Notes: a model not told the origin generated them from the letters alone. Positions 19,501-30,750 are shown, numbered from the stretch's first letter. The stretch: 64,000 nt of DNA from Oreocharis arfaki (GCA_013398015.1 VZRR01027744.1:62301-126300); one strand, 5' to 3'. Made by a program: numbers and translations.

Positions 19501-22170
19501 TTTGTCCCTCAGCAGCTCGGCGGGAGGGACCTGCCCAGGCTGCTGCGGTCACGGTGGGACCTCCCCTGTCCCTGATCCCGGGCTGTTTGTCCCGAGCTCC
19601 GCAGTCCCGGGGCGGGTGGCTGGCTCAGGGTTGTCCGCCCAGGTGCAATTAAAGCGTCAGATTTCGAAGTCTTGCCCAACGCAGGGTTTGAGAAGCGAGG
19701 GCTGTCTTTGTTCGGGCTGTGCCAGAGCCTTTGGGTGTTTGCCTGGGGGAAGGCGAGTTCCCGTTCTGTTTTCCGCCCTGTGCAGGATCAAAGGAGCCTT
19801 TCTTCCGAGCCCTGCCGAAGGCCTCGCGTGTTGGTTCTGAAATTAAAAATAAACCCAACACGCTGTGCAAAGGCTGGAGCTGGTCTTTGTTTTGCTTTGT
19901 GCCTCCTGATCTCTTCGGGACGCGGTGCCAGGAGTGGTTCCTGGCGTCCTGCAGGCAGCTCAGGATCCTTTGATTCCTCAGTGTGAGACCATTGGTGGTG
20001 CTGAGCTGATTCTTCTCAGAACAAAGCATTGACAGCTCAACACTTCCACGGGATGAGCTTCGGGTAGGGCTGGTTTGAAATTGCCTGAAGATGCCATTTC
20101 CAGGTGTTCGGACCTTGCAGTTCTGTCACACCAAAGCCAATCAAACTGACATTTCAAGAAAGGTCTCTTGAGGTTTTTTCACGGCTCAGAACAAGATTGG
20201 ACAACTTGCGTTGGTTTTCCCTCTGTTAAAAGTAAAACATTTATAACAGAGAAGCCCCAAGTTACGAAGAAGAGCGGTGGGAGGAAGATCAGCCTGGAGA
20301 AGGGGTGGACATGAAACATTTGGGCCTGAAATCTGTGTTCTCCCCCAGAACCCCTAATTACACGTCAGCTTTTCCCCCCTTTTGCTCTCAGCAAGTGCCT
20401 GCTTGCCCAGCTCCAGGGGCCGAAGCTCTTGGAGAACAGCAAATTCCTACAGCGGCCAATTAGTGCCTCATTAAAGACGCCGACATTTATTTGTCAGGCG
20501 TTCCTTGAGCTGAGGAGCAGCCGCAGAAAGCCCTGCGGGGAATTAGTCAGGCTCTGCTCAGAGCAGATTTGGGGAGGTGTGGCAGCAGAACCCAAAACCA
20601 GGGGTTGAGTGATGGGTGTGAATAGAAAGCCGGAGGAGCTGCCCCGTCCCGGGAAGCGGTGGGGGCATGGGAAAAGGAGCAGCTCCAGCAGAAAACTCTC
20701 ATTTTTACACAGTCAACGACTCTCCTACCGCAGTGGCCTCGGGAATAAAATTAGATGTAAAATTTTGTGTCAGAAGCTTGGATTTTGCAGTCTAAAGAGG
20801 GTTTTGAGGGGGGGAATTTGTACATTGTGCAGCCTGAGTCTGTGCATGTGACATTTATCCAGAGGTTTCCAGATTATTTACAGTGCAAGGAGAGGAATTA
20901 AGGAGGAGAAGCCCAAGGACTGACTGACACATCAATTCATTATGTTCTGGGATGGATGGAGCAGGTTGGAAAATGATCTCCTGTGTGTGGAGCCACCACA
21001 GTGAATATTTTTTGCTTTTTATCCGATCTAGACAGAGATGGGAGCCTGGTAATTCCCAGAGGAGACATTCACAGGCGCTGGGATCCATGGAAGGCCCAGG
21101 AAATGGATAATCAGGGATCAAACCCAACTTTATGCCTTAGAGAGCAGCCCCCTGACAGTGAACTGATCCCTGCAGAGAAAGGGGCAGCTCCAGGCTGAGC
21201 TTTGTACTTTTCCTGAAAAATCTCAGCCAGTGACTTCCCTCGCTGGATCCTCACAGTCCATGGCAGGAATTCTCTCCCTGGATCCTCACAATCCATGCCA
21301 GGAATCCTGTGGGGAGGTTTCTCTCATTTTATGGCCTCCTGGAAGGCACATTCTGAAGGCAAAGATCGATTTAGGCTTTGTCAGGATCCAAAACTGAGCT
21401 GAATATTCCAAGAATGGAGACTGGGCTGGGCTCCAGCCCAGGAGAGGTTGCAGGGATTGGTTTCAGGGGTGCCAAGGTTTAAACCCTGAGGAGCAGGAAG
21501 GTCCTGTGACCTCTGAGCACTGAAACCAGGGAGGAACCTCAGGGCCCTCGAGGTCTGGGTCAGGTGGGCTCCATTCAAAGCTGGAGACCACAAAGAAGCC
21601 CCAAGTTCTCCTCTGCTGCAGGACAGGGCTCAGCAGATCCTGCTGTCACACCCTGGCCCCTTGGCTGGCTCATCCTCAACAGTTTTACAGGCTGGGGATT
21701 TGGTATTATTAATTAGTAATAATTAATTTGCCCTGTAGACATTGAGACAGAAACAGTGTCTGATCCTCTGGTAGGAAAGTGAGGAGTGACACAAACCATT
21801 CTTAAAAGATCACAAATGAACCAAGTTTTCTTGTTTTCAGGTGTATTTATTATGAGCTCCTTTGTAAACAAGCACAGTAAGTTGACTTTATAGCCAAAAT
21901 AAGACATGTAAACTTAATATTAATAAATACTAACAGGACTTGTAGATAAATTATCAGCAGTTTTCTGAAATAATCAGATTCTTCTCACATTTCAATGTTT
22001 AAACATCTTAAATTACCACCCGTTGCTAGGACTGGAAAAAGGAAGCATGGTTGCAATGAAAAACTTTCATTTCAGTGATTTTGTACCAGACATTAAGGCC
22101 GGAATCCTCAAAGATATTTCAGAGTATTTTCCCCTCCTGGAAGCCAGGGCTCAGTGTTTTGCCAAAGGAT
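16600..22170. other. Intergenic DNA between SPINK-like promoter and IL12B 3' end
   Basis: I looked for Kazal signatures, other known exons and RNA genes and recognise none. Only a short 35-bp duplication is notable. Open frames here have no domain I know. Confidence 0.6.
21243..21312. repeat. Tandem duplication, 35-bp period, two copies
   Basis: The sequence ctggatcctcacagtccatg, then gcaggaattctct, is followed at 21278 by ctggatcctcacaatccatg and ccaggaatcc. Confidence 0.85.
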
Positions 22171-22310
22171 CCATCCCTGGCAGTGCCCAAGGCCGGGTTG
22201 GATGGAGCTCTGAGCAGCCTGGGACAGTGGGAGGTGTCCCTGCCATGGCAGGGGTGGAGCAGATGAGCTTTAAGGTCCTTCCAACCCAAACCATTCCAGG
22301 ATTCCATGAA
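22171..22310 (+). mobile_element. CR1 LINE 3' fragment, plus orientation
   Basis: The sequence cctgggacagtgggaggtgt, then ggtccttccaacccaaacc and attccaggattccatg, is a CR1 3' end in sense, just beyond the predicted IL12B poly(A) signal. Confidence 0.9.
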
Positions 22311-22478
22311 AAATACAGAGGTTTCAAGCCCTGCTTCTGCTTCCTCCCAGAGCTGGGCGCTCACTCTGCCAGCAGCTCAGAACAGGAGGAGTTTTCCCTG
22401 AGGTTCTCTGAACACACCAACACGTGGTGGGGAGCGCTCATAACGTGAGCTGTAAAAATCTCTATTCTAAAAGTCTGA

Positions 22479-22484
22479 TTTAAT
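22479..22484 (-). terminator. IL12B: Candidate polyadenylation signal of IL12B (ATTAAA)
   Basis: ATTAAA on the minus strand, about 1.07 kb after the stop codon. I saw no AATAAA hexamer on this strand in between, so this is the first plausible signal. A predicted end only. Confidence 0.4.
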
Positions 22485-22997
22485 TACAAAAAGCAGTTCC
22501 CAGCCAGGGTCTGGGGGTCTGGTGCATTGGGGGGGCAATTTCAGCTGCCCTGGGGCCCTTGGGGGTTCCTGACTCCTGTGCCCTGTGCCATTCCTGTGGA
22601 ATTCATTCCACTGCCACGAAATTCCACTGCAGGAGGTGCCGTGGGCACAGCTGGATCATGGAATAAAGGCCACAGGAGTGGGAGGAGGGGAGGTTGTGTG
22701 GGAGGTGATCAATGCAGCTCCCAGTTCCTTTCACATTCCTGAGGGATGAGAGGAGGCTCAGAGCTGCCTTCACACCAGTGCTCCCAGTGCTCCCAGTTGG
22801 CTCCAGAGATCTCTCATAGAGAGTTCTCCAGCTGGGCATCAGCAGCTGTGGGCACAGAGAGCTGGCACAGGGCAGCAGAAATCATCCCCAGGGCTCTGCA
22901 CCTGCAATTCCTTCCTTACTCCAATATCCTGGAGGATGGGGATGGCCTGGATCCCCCACACCCAGCTGCTCAGTGACTTTCTGTGCTTGCACAGTCC

Positions 22998-23153
22998 CAC
23001 GGAAATAAATACAAATAAATATTAAATAGACAAATAATTAAACCATTAAATAATGGAACGGTCAAACAGTTCTTTCGGGAAGTGACTTTCCAAATAAGTT
23101 ATCCCATGAAATGGTTTGAACAGCAGCTGCCATCCACTGGCCTTGCAGGCCAA

Positions 23154-23192
<39 letters not shown>

Positions 23193-23276
23193 AATACCGG
23201 GTAGATCGATAAATAAATAAATATCAGATAAATAAATCTCAAATAAATAAATAAATAAATGTGAGATAAATAAAGG
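22998..23276 (-). promoter_or_regulatory. IL12B: AU-rich element region in the predicted IL12B 3' UTR
   Basis: The plus strand shows aaataaat strings at 22998-23060 and a longer (aaat)n tract at 23152-23276. On the IL12B mRNA strand these read as repeated, overlapping AUUUA pentamers and UUAUUUAUU nonamers, the signature of destabilising cytokine 3' UTRs. The tract starts about 280 nt after the stop codon. Function is inferred. Confidence 0.6.
23152..23276. repeat. (AAAT)n microsatellite, interrupted
   Basis: About 11 perfect aaat units at 23152-23195 are followed by two shorter runs at about 23208-23222 and 23230-23276. Length variation between individuals is likely. Confidence 0.95.
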
Positions 23277-23554
23277 CACAATGATAATACTCAGGACATC
23301 CAATAATAGCTGCCAGCAACCTGTCAAAATCATGTTAATGTAACATGATGGGTGCTGAAGGTGTGACTCGAGTCTGGGGAACGTCAGAGCTGCCAAAATC
23401 GGGACCACATTCAACTATTACAGAAAAAGATAAGTTATGGCTTCTCAAGAATCTCAAATGGAAACTTTTCTTCCAGCTGTGCTTCTGTTCTTGTGCTAAT
23501 TCATTCCTTGCTGTCTCCTGGAGTGCTGTGCCCCCCTCCTGGATCCCTTACCGG

Positions 23555-23558
23555 TTAT
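23555..23558 (-). CDS. IL12B: IL12B exon 8, last coding bases and stop
   Basis: The acceptor GTTCTTTCACAG| is followed by A TAA, completing AGA (Arg313) and the stop. In human, as I recall it, the last codon is likewise split before a mostly untranslated exon 8. The exon continues as 3' UTR, with its end unproven. Confidence 0.6.
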
Positions 23559-26500
23559 CTGTGAAAGAACACGGACGTCAGAGCTCTCTGGCTTCTCTCA
23601 GAGCAGGAGTCGCTGCCCCTCCTGGCTGGATCCTTACCTGCAGAGCGAGGACCACTCGCTCCAGGACGAGAGGTAACAGCGGTCCCTGGCCTGCACCGCC
23701 ACCTCTGCCGGCCCGGGGGCTGGCAGCTGCACGGACTGCTCGTCGGTGTCGTACACCTGGGGACAGGGACAGCGCTGCCGAGGGGCACAGAACACCCAGC
23801 ACAGCACCAGGAGGGGTCACTGAGCCCCCACCGGCGTCTGGTGGTGTCCCAAAGGCTCCAACTGCACCCACAGGTCCCAAGGTCCTGGGGCTGGGGAGAA
23901 CCTGAGCTCAGCAGAAACAGCTGGAAAGCTCAAGTTCCACTGAGGGGGATGCTCTGAATGACCCAAACCCACTGAGCTTGGTGCTCTGAATGACCCAAAC
24001 CCACTGAGCTTGGTGCTCTGAATGACCCAAACCCACTGAGCTTGGTGCTCTGAATGACCCAAACCCACTGACCCTGGTGTCCTAAATGACCCAAACCCAC
24101 TGACCTTGGTGTCCTAAATGACCCAAACCCACTGAGGGTCTAAATGACCCAAACCCACTGAGCCTGGTGCTCTGAATGATCCAAACCCCAAACCTAAACA
24201 CTCATTAAACAAAGGGGTCATTTGTTTATCTGGGTTTTTCTCTTTTTCCTTCTTCTCCCGGAGCAGGAACCCCAAACACCAGAAGTTGCTCCTCCCCAGT
24301 TTGGCTGAAATTCCCGCTGAGGGCTCTGGTGGCACCAGCAGCGTCCCCAGACCCGGCACTTTCCCTCCCGAAGGGACTGGAGGAGCCAACGCTGCTGAAA
24401 TCAGGGAATGAGCAGCGGGGGAACGGCCCCATCTGCTGGTCCGGGCTGGATCCCGTCCCCAGAGGGAAACATTCCCTGGTGCCTTTGGTTTAATCCCCTG
24501 GAAAAGTGGGAGAACCATTCCACGTCCGCTTTCCTGGGTGCTGGACCGAGGAAAGGCAGCACTGGGGGTCAGTGCTCAACTGCCCCGTGGTCAAGTGGTT
24601 TTCCCAGTGCTTTTCCAAGCCAGGCCATCGTGTGTCCGAGAGCAATCTGGACACACTTGGAGATTTGACACTGACACAGCTAATTAATTCCATTAATTAA
24701 CTGGAAATCGAGGGGAAAAGACCAGAGCCTCCACAGGAATGCTTCCAGATGAGTCACGGATCCCTTATTTCCAATTCACCCATAAAGACTGAGCTACCCA
24801 GGGATGAACAACACACGAGGAAATCCGTGTCACACATCCTGGGGTTCTGGGTTTGGAAATTGGGATTTTCCCACACGAGGCCCTGCGCAGCCTCCTAATG
24901 AATTAGTAAACACAGCCATGCAATGCTGGGCAGGATTTTCTGTCCTCAGTTACCTCAGGGATCTTCCTGCTCATGGACCTGGGAAAGGCTTTTCCTGCCA
25001 GGACAGAATTTGCCACATTTGGGGCTCAGCACCATTTTTTCTTTTTAATTTTAGTTGATTATTCTTGCGTAGAAAACTTAAATTATTTATACTGTTCAAG
25101 CAAGAAAATTGTGTCCCAAATATTTTACCTGGTGTGTGTGTCTCTTTGTGCCTTTAACTTTGACCTTGAAAGTCAAAGGGAAGTAGGAGTTTGGGGTGCT
25201 CCAGGTTCTGGGGTATGTCCAGGTCACTGTTCCGTTGGTGGCCACGTACTGACACTGGGGGGGGTCAGGCTTTACTGCAAGAGAAAACACAGAGGGCATT
25301 AATTCATATTAACAACTGCATGTCAGACACTGGTGTGTCACTGGGGGTAGTTTTAGGGGAATGAGCTTTGGGAGCCTCCAGGTTAAGGGAGGAGTGGATT
25401 TCCTGGGTAAGAACTGCCTTGGGTGCTTTTCAAGGAAAATTAAGCACATTCCTAGGCTCTATCTGGATAAGATCCTTCTTTTTTTGGCCTGGATGGTTGC
25501 AGAGGGCTCTGCTGGACACACAGGAATATCTTCAGCCCCTGCTGACCATTAATGCATTTAGGAAAACCTCTGTTTCTTTAGGGTGCTGCCTCATTTTCCT
25601 GTGCCCTGTGGCAACAACTCAGAGCCCTCTTATTCCTGCCCCTTTCTATGGTCCTGCCCTGGATGCCCAAATGTAGGAATGGGGCAGGAGCCTGAACCAG
25701 TTCTCAGAGCCTGCTGGGTTATTCTCTGTCTCGTCCCACAGAGCCCATCCCAGCCACGTCCATCCCTTGGAGACATTCAGGGAGCTGTGGGTGTCAGTGC
25801 TGGAGGTCACACGCCAGGAAGATGCTGCTGCTTCACTTCCTCATCCTCCTCCAGCCTGGCATCCCCTGTTCCTGTAAGTGGGGCTTGCAGGACATTTACA
25901 GAGCACAGGGCAGGGATTCCCAGGGCTGGGCTGAGCCCTGAGTTCCACTGTCAGCAGCAAAGCAAAGCTCAGAATTAACCCCCCTGCTCCCGGGCTACTC
26001 ACTGATGTCCCTGATGAAGAAGCTGGCGCTGTAGTTCTCGTACTCCACCTCGTCGATGACCTCCAGGAAGACGTCGACGGGCTGGTGCTCCTCAGCAAAG
26101 GCACAGAAGTTCTCCTTGTGGCACTGGGCTGTGTACGTGGTCAGGGCCCCCTCGGTGTGAGCCACGGGGCTGCTGCAGGACACGTCTCCCTGGGGGCTGG
26201 GACAGAGCAGGGAGAAGCACTGGGAATGCTGCTTTGTCCTGGGAACGTGCTGCCAGCAGCACAGCCACGACGTGTTGCTTGGGAAGGGAATGTTTTGCTT
26301 TGCCTGTGCTTTGCTGCAGAAAAGGCTCGGTGGGAGCTGTCCCATCCCCGGGCTGTGGGCTGTGTTAATGTCAGATCACAGCCTCGCCTCAGCCCTGCCT
26401 CAGCAGAAGGAATTGGTATCACACCCTAAAGCAGGATCCCTCATTTCTCATCACCACCATCCCATGGCAAGCTCCAGTACCCTCCTTTGTCCCTCTGCCC

Positions 26501-29217
26501 TCTCCCAAACCTTGCTGAAGGAACGAGGGCAAGTTGAGAGGTCTCCATTGGGAAACAAACACCAGAAGCTACCAAAGCACTACCTGAGCCCGATTCTATT
26601 TCTGCTCTCAGCAAACGGAACCCCTTGGCAGCCGTTTCTCCTTTAGCAGACCGGAGTGACCTTTGCTGAGGCACTCCATGTTTCGGAGAACCCCCCGGAG
26701 CAGCGGGAGGCAGGAAATCCCCCGGAGGACACATTTCCCCGCAGGTTTCCGCAGGGTTCCTCAGCACGGCCGTGCCAGGGGCCATGTGCCTCTGCCGTGG
26801 GGGCAGCCTCCCACTGCACTCTGCACCGGAGCTCTCGTTCTTTCTGGCTTGGCTCCACTTCCTCTCCGCCCTGCCCCGACTGTTCTGCTCTTGCTTAAGT
26901 TGCTCAGTGGCTACCCCAGCCCCCTCGGACTCTTTCCGTTTCCAAGGCTTCGTTCATTTCTGGGTGACTGACGTGCCGTCCTGAAGTTACCTTTGTCCTG
27001 TTAATGACTCAAAACATTTTGGGGATGTTTGGAAAAAAGATCTCGTCCCTCACAGGCTAAAGTCCTGCACAGAGTAACGCCAAGGGCTGCTCTGGGAGGG
27101 TGTGAAGGAAAGTACAGGCTCTTACCCTTTCAGGCTTCTGATGGTGAACTTCACATTTGGACTCTTATTTTCTGTCATCCAGGAACATGTGAAAATTCCA
27201 GAGTAGTTCTTTGCCTCACACTTTAAAAATGTCCACTTGGGCTCTGCACAGAGAGAGAAACCAGGAGTTACTTACTCTTCTTTGCCAAAATGGCCAAGGC
27301 AGAGAGAAAACAGCAGTTCGTAAATTCACCGATTCCCTGGCAGCAGCATGAGGGACTCACACATCAGACACAGGTGAGGGAGGTTCATGCAGAAAATGCA
27401 AAACTTCCCAGGCTTGTCCCAGGCTTAGTCCTGAGTGGAGATGCCCAAATGTCAGCACTTCAAACCTGGGTCAGGCCCTGGTTCTGTCAACCCCTGAATC
27501 ATGGAATGTCCTGAGCTGGAAGGGACCCACACGGATCGTGGAGTGCCAGTGCACAGACCCCCAAACAGCCCCACCCTGGGCATCCCTGGCAGCTCCTGGA
27601 GCTCAGGCAGCCTCGGGGCCGTGCCCATTCCCTGGGGAGACTGACCAGTGCCCCCAGGGGAAGGACCTTTCCCTGGGATCCAGCCTGACCCTCCCTCACA
27701 CAGCTCCAGCCGTTCCTTTGGCACCTGTCACCAAGCCTTTTGTTCTTTCCAAGCCAAGTCCTCCCATCCCTCCACCCTCTCAGCCTGGAGAATCCCAAAT
27801 GACCCCATGGCACCCAGTCCCCGTGGTGCCCACCAGCTGCACCGCCCAGAGCCACAGCAGCGATGATTTGCCGGCCCCTGTCAGGAAAGCCCTTGGAGAG
27901 AACCTTTCCAAGGACATTTCCCAGGCGTTCCCAGAGCCTGCACACAGCTGAGCAGGGACCAGCCCAGCGTTTTAGGGCTTCACCTTTAAAGCTTTTCAGA
28001 ATCCACCTCATCATCTGCCCCTTGGAGTCGATTTTAGCGATGAGGAGGAGGCTGGAGCCGAGGACTTGGTGGCTCTCCTGGCTCAGGCAGGTGTAGTTGC
28101 CGGCATCTGGGAACTCCTTCACTGCAGCAGTCAGAGTCTTCCCTTCTTGTTTCCATTCCGAGTCCTTTTTCCAGTAAACGGCCTCCTCGGAGGTGTTACA
28201 GGTGAGCTCCACCGTGGTGGCCGGGGCCTCAGCATTCCACTGGGATTCTATGACAAACACTGGCCATGGCCAAGAAAAAATCAGGAGCTGCTCACACGGA
28301 CCAGGGGGAAGCTGGCTGAGCCCTTTCCTTCAGCTCTGCCTCCAGTGAGCTCTGGGGCCTTCTCAGCACCAGAAAAAGAGCTCGAAGGCTTTGCCACGAA
28401 GGAGAAACACTAAGAAACCTGTCCAATATGGCACCTAAACTGGCAGAAAATGCTCAGCTCTAGGAAGTTTGGAAGTCTCCCAAACTCCCCATGGACACAG
28501 GCAAAGTGAATCTTCAAACTCGGAAGTTTACTCTCAATGTTGACAAACAGATTTGCTGTTTTCAGCACCAAATCCCTCCCAGGGCACCCCAGGATGAATA
28601 TTCTTTTCAGTGTAAAGGTATGGGGAAAAGCCATTGAAAGAGAGGGCAATCTGAATTTAGCCCAGCTTTCTGCTAAATTATTCAAAAGAATTGTTTGTTT
28701 TTGTTGACCCTTCAGTTTCACAAATGGATTTACATTTAAGTTCTTTCCCAGAGAAGCTGATAAACTGTTTCTAGTCTTAGGTGTCACTCAGAAATAGATT
28801 TTCTTTTTCACAATTAATTCTTCCCTTGTTTGTTTTAGGGCTGTTCTGAAGTCACAGGAGGCTGGTTTTGCATCCAGGCTGTGTGACTGAGACTTTGCAA
28901 CACAAGGAGAAGGAATAGGAAATAAAACAGTTGCTAATGCAAATATTGCAAATATGCTGTTGTGGGACATTTAAAGACATTGAAATATTTTTCTCCATTA
29001 CCTCCAATTAATTAGTGTCAAACAAACAAACATACAGCCCTGGCCTAAGATACTGGAGTTAACAAATCCTGTGCTGGTGGCCACAATTATAATTCCAAAG
29101 TTTTAGGTCTGACTAAGTAGAGACTTCCTTACCATTTTCCTGCAGTTTCCACTGGGCACTTTCCAGTAGGGCAGCAAAGGACAACAAGGACAGTAAGGCA
29201 CAGAGGACGTGAGACAT
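23555..29217 (-). CDS. IL12B: Interleukin-12 subunit beta (IL-12/IL-23 p40)
   Basis: This is the secreted p40 chain shared by IL-12 (with p35) and IL-23 (with p19), made by activated antigen-presenting cells to drive Th1/Th17 responses (established knowledge). Exons at 29133-29217, 27984-28259, 27126-27243, 26003-26196, 25129-25274, 23638-23756 and 23555-23558 join in phase to 313 residues. Residues 1-21 are a signal peptide. The Ig-like domain (about 22-118) has C49-C86. The first FN3 domain has C129-C140 and C167-C185, plus C191, which aligns with the human cysteine bonded to p35. The second FN3 domain begins KPDPP (226) and carries WSEWS (305-309). N-glycosylation motifs include NTS at 50, NYT at 83 and NYS at 214. 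In the last domain two human cysteines are absent and C232 and C300 are new. No disabling change is seen. Confidence 0.96.
23638..23756 (-). CDS. IL12B: IL12B exon 7 (WSxWS motif)
   Basis: It runs from GTCCCCAG|GTGTACG to CTCTGCAG|GTAAGG. It encodes VYDTDEQSVQLPAPGPAEVA, then VQARDRCYLSSWSEWSSLC plus two bases. G+C is higher than in the other exons. If the intron is kept, AGG TAA gives Arg-stop at once. Confidence 0.93.
23948..24190. repeat. Minisatellite, 32-bp unit, about 8 copies
   Basis: The unit is ggtgctctgaatgacccaaa plus cccactgagctt. Three near-perfect copies are followed by variants (ggtgtcctaaatgaccc) and a shortened copy. It lies in the last large IL12B intron, about 190 bp from exon 7. 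Confidence 0.95.
25129..25274 (-). CDS. IL12B: IL12B exon 6
   Basis: The 146-bp exon runs from CTTGCAG|TAAAGCCT to CACCAG|GTAAAA. It encodes IKPDPPQCQYVATNGTVTWT, then YPRTWSTPNSYFPLTFKVKV and KGTKRHTHQ. The TWSTPxSYFxLTF block is conserved; the human Cys in LTFC is Lys here. Confidence 0.96.
26003..26196 (-). CDS. IL12B: IL12B exon 5
   Basis: The 194-bp exon starts at CTGTCCCAG|CCCCCAGG, not at the nearby CCCCAG|GG, because only the first keeps frame and gives GPQGDVSC (human has DPQGVTC). It encodes C167, C185 and C191 and ends FFIRDI plus one base at ATCA|GTGAGT. Confidence 0.94.
27126..27243 (-). CDS. IL12B: IL12B exon 4
   Basis: The 118-bp exon runs from TGTGCAG|AGCCCAAG to CTGAAAGG|GTAAGA. 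It encodes EPKWTFLKCEAKNYSGIFTC and SWMTENKSPNVKFTIRSLK. The FLKCEAKNYSG block is almost the same as in mammals. No upstream Met is present, so the exon is easy to miss. Confidence 0.95.
27497..27735 (-). mobile_element. CR1 LINE fragment in IL12B intron 3
   Basis: It begins aatcatggaatgtcctgagc and ctggaagggacccaca, then gcagcctcggggccgtgccc, matching the copy at 8736-9080. Minus orientation, the same as IL12B. Confidence 0.9.
27984..28259 (-). CDS. IL12B: IL12B exon 3 (Ig-like domain)
   Basis: The 276-bp exon runs from GGCCAG|TGTTTGTC to TTTAAAG|GTGAAG. It encodes VFVIESQWNAEAPATTVELT through VKEFPDAGNYTC to WILKSFK. Cysteines 49 and 86 and the DAGNYTC motif mark the Ig fold. Confidence 0.96.
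29133..29217 (-). CDS. IL12B: IL12B exon 2 (start codon, signal peptide)
   Basis: The acceptor CCCCCACAG| lies directly before ATG (29217-29215). It encodes MSHVLCALLSLLSFAALLES and AQWKLQEN plus one base, ending AATG|GTAAGG. Joined to the predicted exon 1 (ending AAACG) the start codon has A at -3. Confidence 0.93.
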
Positions 29218-29567
29218 CTGTGGGGGAAAAACATTATTGAACTTCACTGAGGGTGCTGAGTGTGCTCCAAAATCAGGCTGGGGCTGGGCAGGGTGACGAG
29301 GACACAAAATCAGTCCCCGTGAGCTGAGGAACATCCTCCCGTCCTGGGAACTCTGGGACTGCACAAAGGTGGAATCTCAGGTTCGTGCTGGAGCTGGAGC
29401 CGAGATTTTGATCCACTTGGGATTCTCATCCCAAGCCATTTTAGAGAAGGAATCACTCAGAGGGAATTGTGTGAGTGGGTCTGGGCTGGTCCCTCGTTAA
29501 ATTTTCCTCGTGCAGGAAAAGCCCTGCTGGTCCAGCCAGGCCAATTCCAGGAACAAGGGGCTGGAAT

Positions 29568-29745
29568 AAAGGATCAGCCAGCTGCCCAGGGAGGTTTGGA
29601 GTGCCCATCCCTGGGGGTGCCCAAGGAATCCCTGGAGCTGGCACTCAGGGCTCTGGGTGGGGACAAGGTGGGGATGGGGCACAGCTGGGACTCGGTGACC
29701 CCAAAGCTCTTTCCCTACCTCAGTGATTCCATGATTCCCCGTGAC
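29568..29745 (+). mobile_element. CR1 LINE 3' fragment in IL12B intron 1
   Basis: The sequence gctgcccagggaggtttgga, then gtgcccatccctgggggtgc and ctcagtgattccatgattcc, is a CR1 3' end in plus orientation, antisense to IL12B. Confidence 0.9.
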
Positions 29746-29963
29746 CAAGGCACTGCACTAAAGGATCAATGGACATCAGGTTTCACCCATCCAGAGCCTG
29801 AGTTTGGCTCAGCTCATCAGCAGTTCCTTTAAACGATGGATTGTGGATAAACCCAAGGAGCTGCTCAAGGGTTTTGCTGGATTTTGTCTCCATCGTCTCC
29901 AAACAAGTGACAGCAGGGACAGTACTCAGAGCAGAGCTGGTGCCAGAGCTTGCCTGACTGCCC

Positions 29964-30003
29964 CAGTTCTAGTTCTAGTTCCAGTTCTAGCTCTAGCTCT
30001 AAT
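29964..30003. repeat. Hexanucleotide repeat (AGTTCT)n
   Basis: agttctagttctagttccag followed by ttctagctctagctctaa is a short interrupted 6-bp repeat in IL12B intron 1. Confidence 0.9.
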
Positions 30004-30697
30004 ATCCACCTGAGCTCTCACAGTCTGATTTTGTGAACAATTTCATGCAAAATTGCTCCTGGATTCAGTGGCACAGCTCTGTCTGCAGGAAGGGCTGGTA
30101 GGGAGGTCACTGCTGCTGGATGTCCAACATATAAATGTGTGTTTCTCCTGAATTTGTTCCAAATGCCACCAGAGCTCTCCATGAAACACCAAACACCTTT
30201 GCCAAATATTGTAATAACTACTGGGTGCATAAAGCCCTTAATAACAGTAATTCAGTTGCACTTCCAGACCTTTTCAAACTGGAGATTAACCCAAACTAAC
30301 AGAAATAGAATCTCAAAGAAAGAGATGGTGAATGTAATTTTCAAAGCCTATTCTGACTACAATGGTAGGCTGGAAGAAGGTGAAAACCACAAAATTAAGT
30401 GGTTTGAGTTGTTTTTTCCTCCCAAACCACTCATTTTGTGATGAAAGGGGCGTAGCCCTCCTGATTCCTTGAGAGCAGTGTGGGTTCCTGTGGGCAAATC
30501 TGCTCCTATTGCAGCTCCTGCTGTTCTGAGCATCCCCAACCCTGGTCCCAAATCATCCAGTGCCCTTTGGATTTGTACCCAGCTCTTAATGGCACCAGGA
30601 GCTACCATAAAGTGTCTGGAGAGTGTCCAGGAGAGGCAGCAGCTCCTGCTGTGCTCAGAGAGAGGCACGAGGCTCAGGGAAAAGCCAGTTATTACTG

Positions 30698-30750
30698 GAC
30701 AGAAATTACAGAATAATTTAGGTTGGTAAAGAGCTCTAGAATATATCCTA
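30698..30750 (-). mobile_element. CR1 remnant, short
   Basis: The sequence gacagaaattacagaataat followed by ttaggttggtaaagagctct is a degraded CR1 3' end in IL12B intron 1. Confidence 0.65.

Noticed and set aside
23046..23414. Hydrophobic YLFIYLFIYLF-type frame that looks like a membrane protein
   Set aside because: It is the translated (AAAT)n microsatellite in the IL12B 3' UTR.
23817..24068. Repetitive GLGHSEHQAQWV frame, minus strand
   Set aside because: It is the 32-bp minisatellite inside an IL12B intron.
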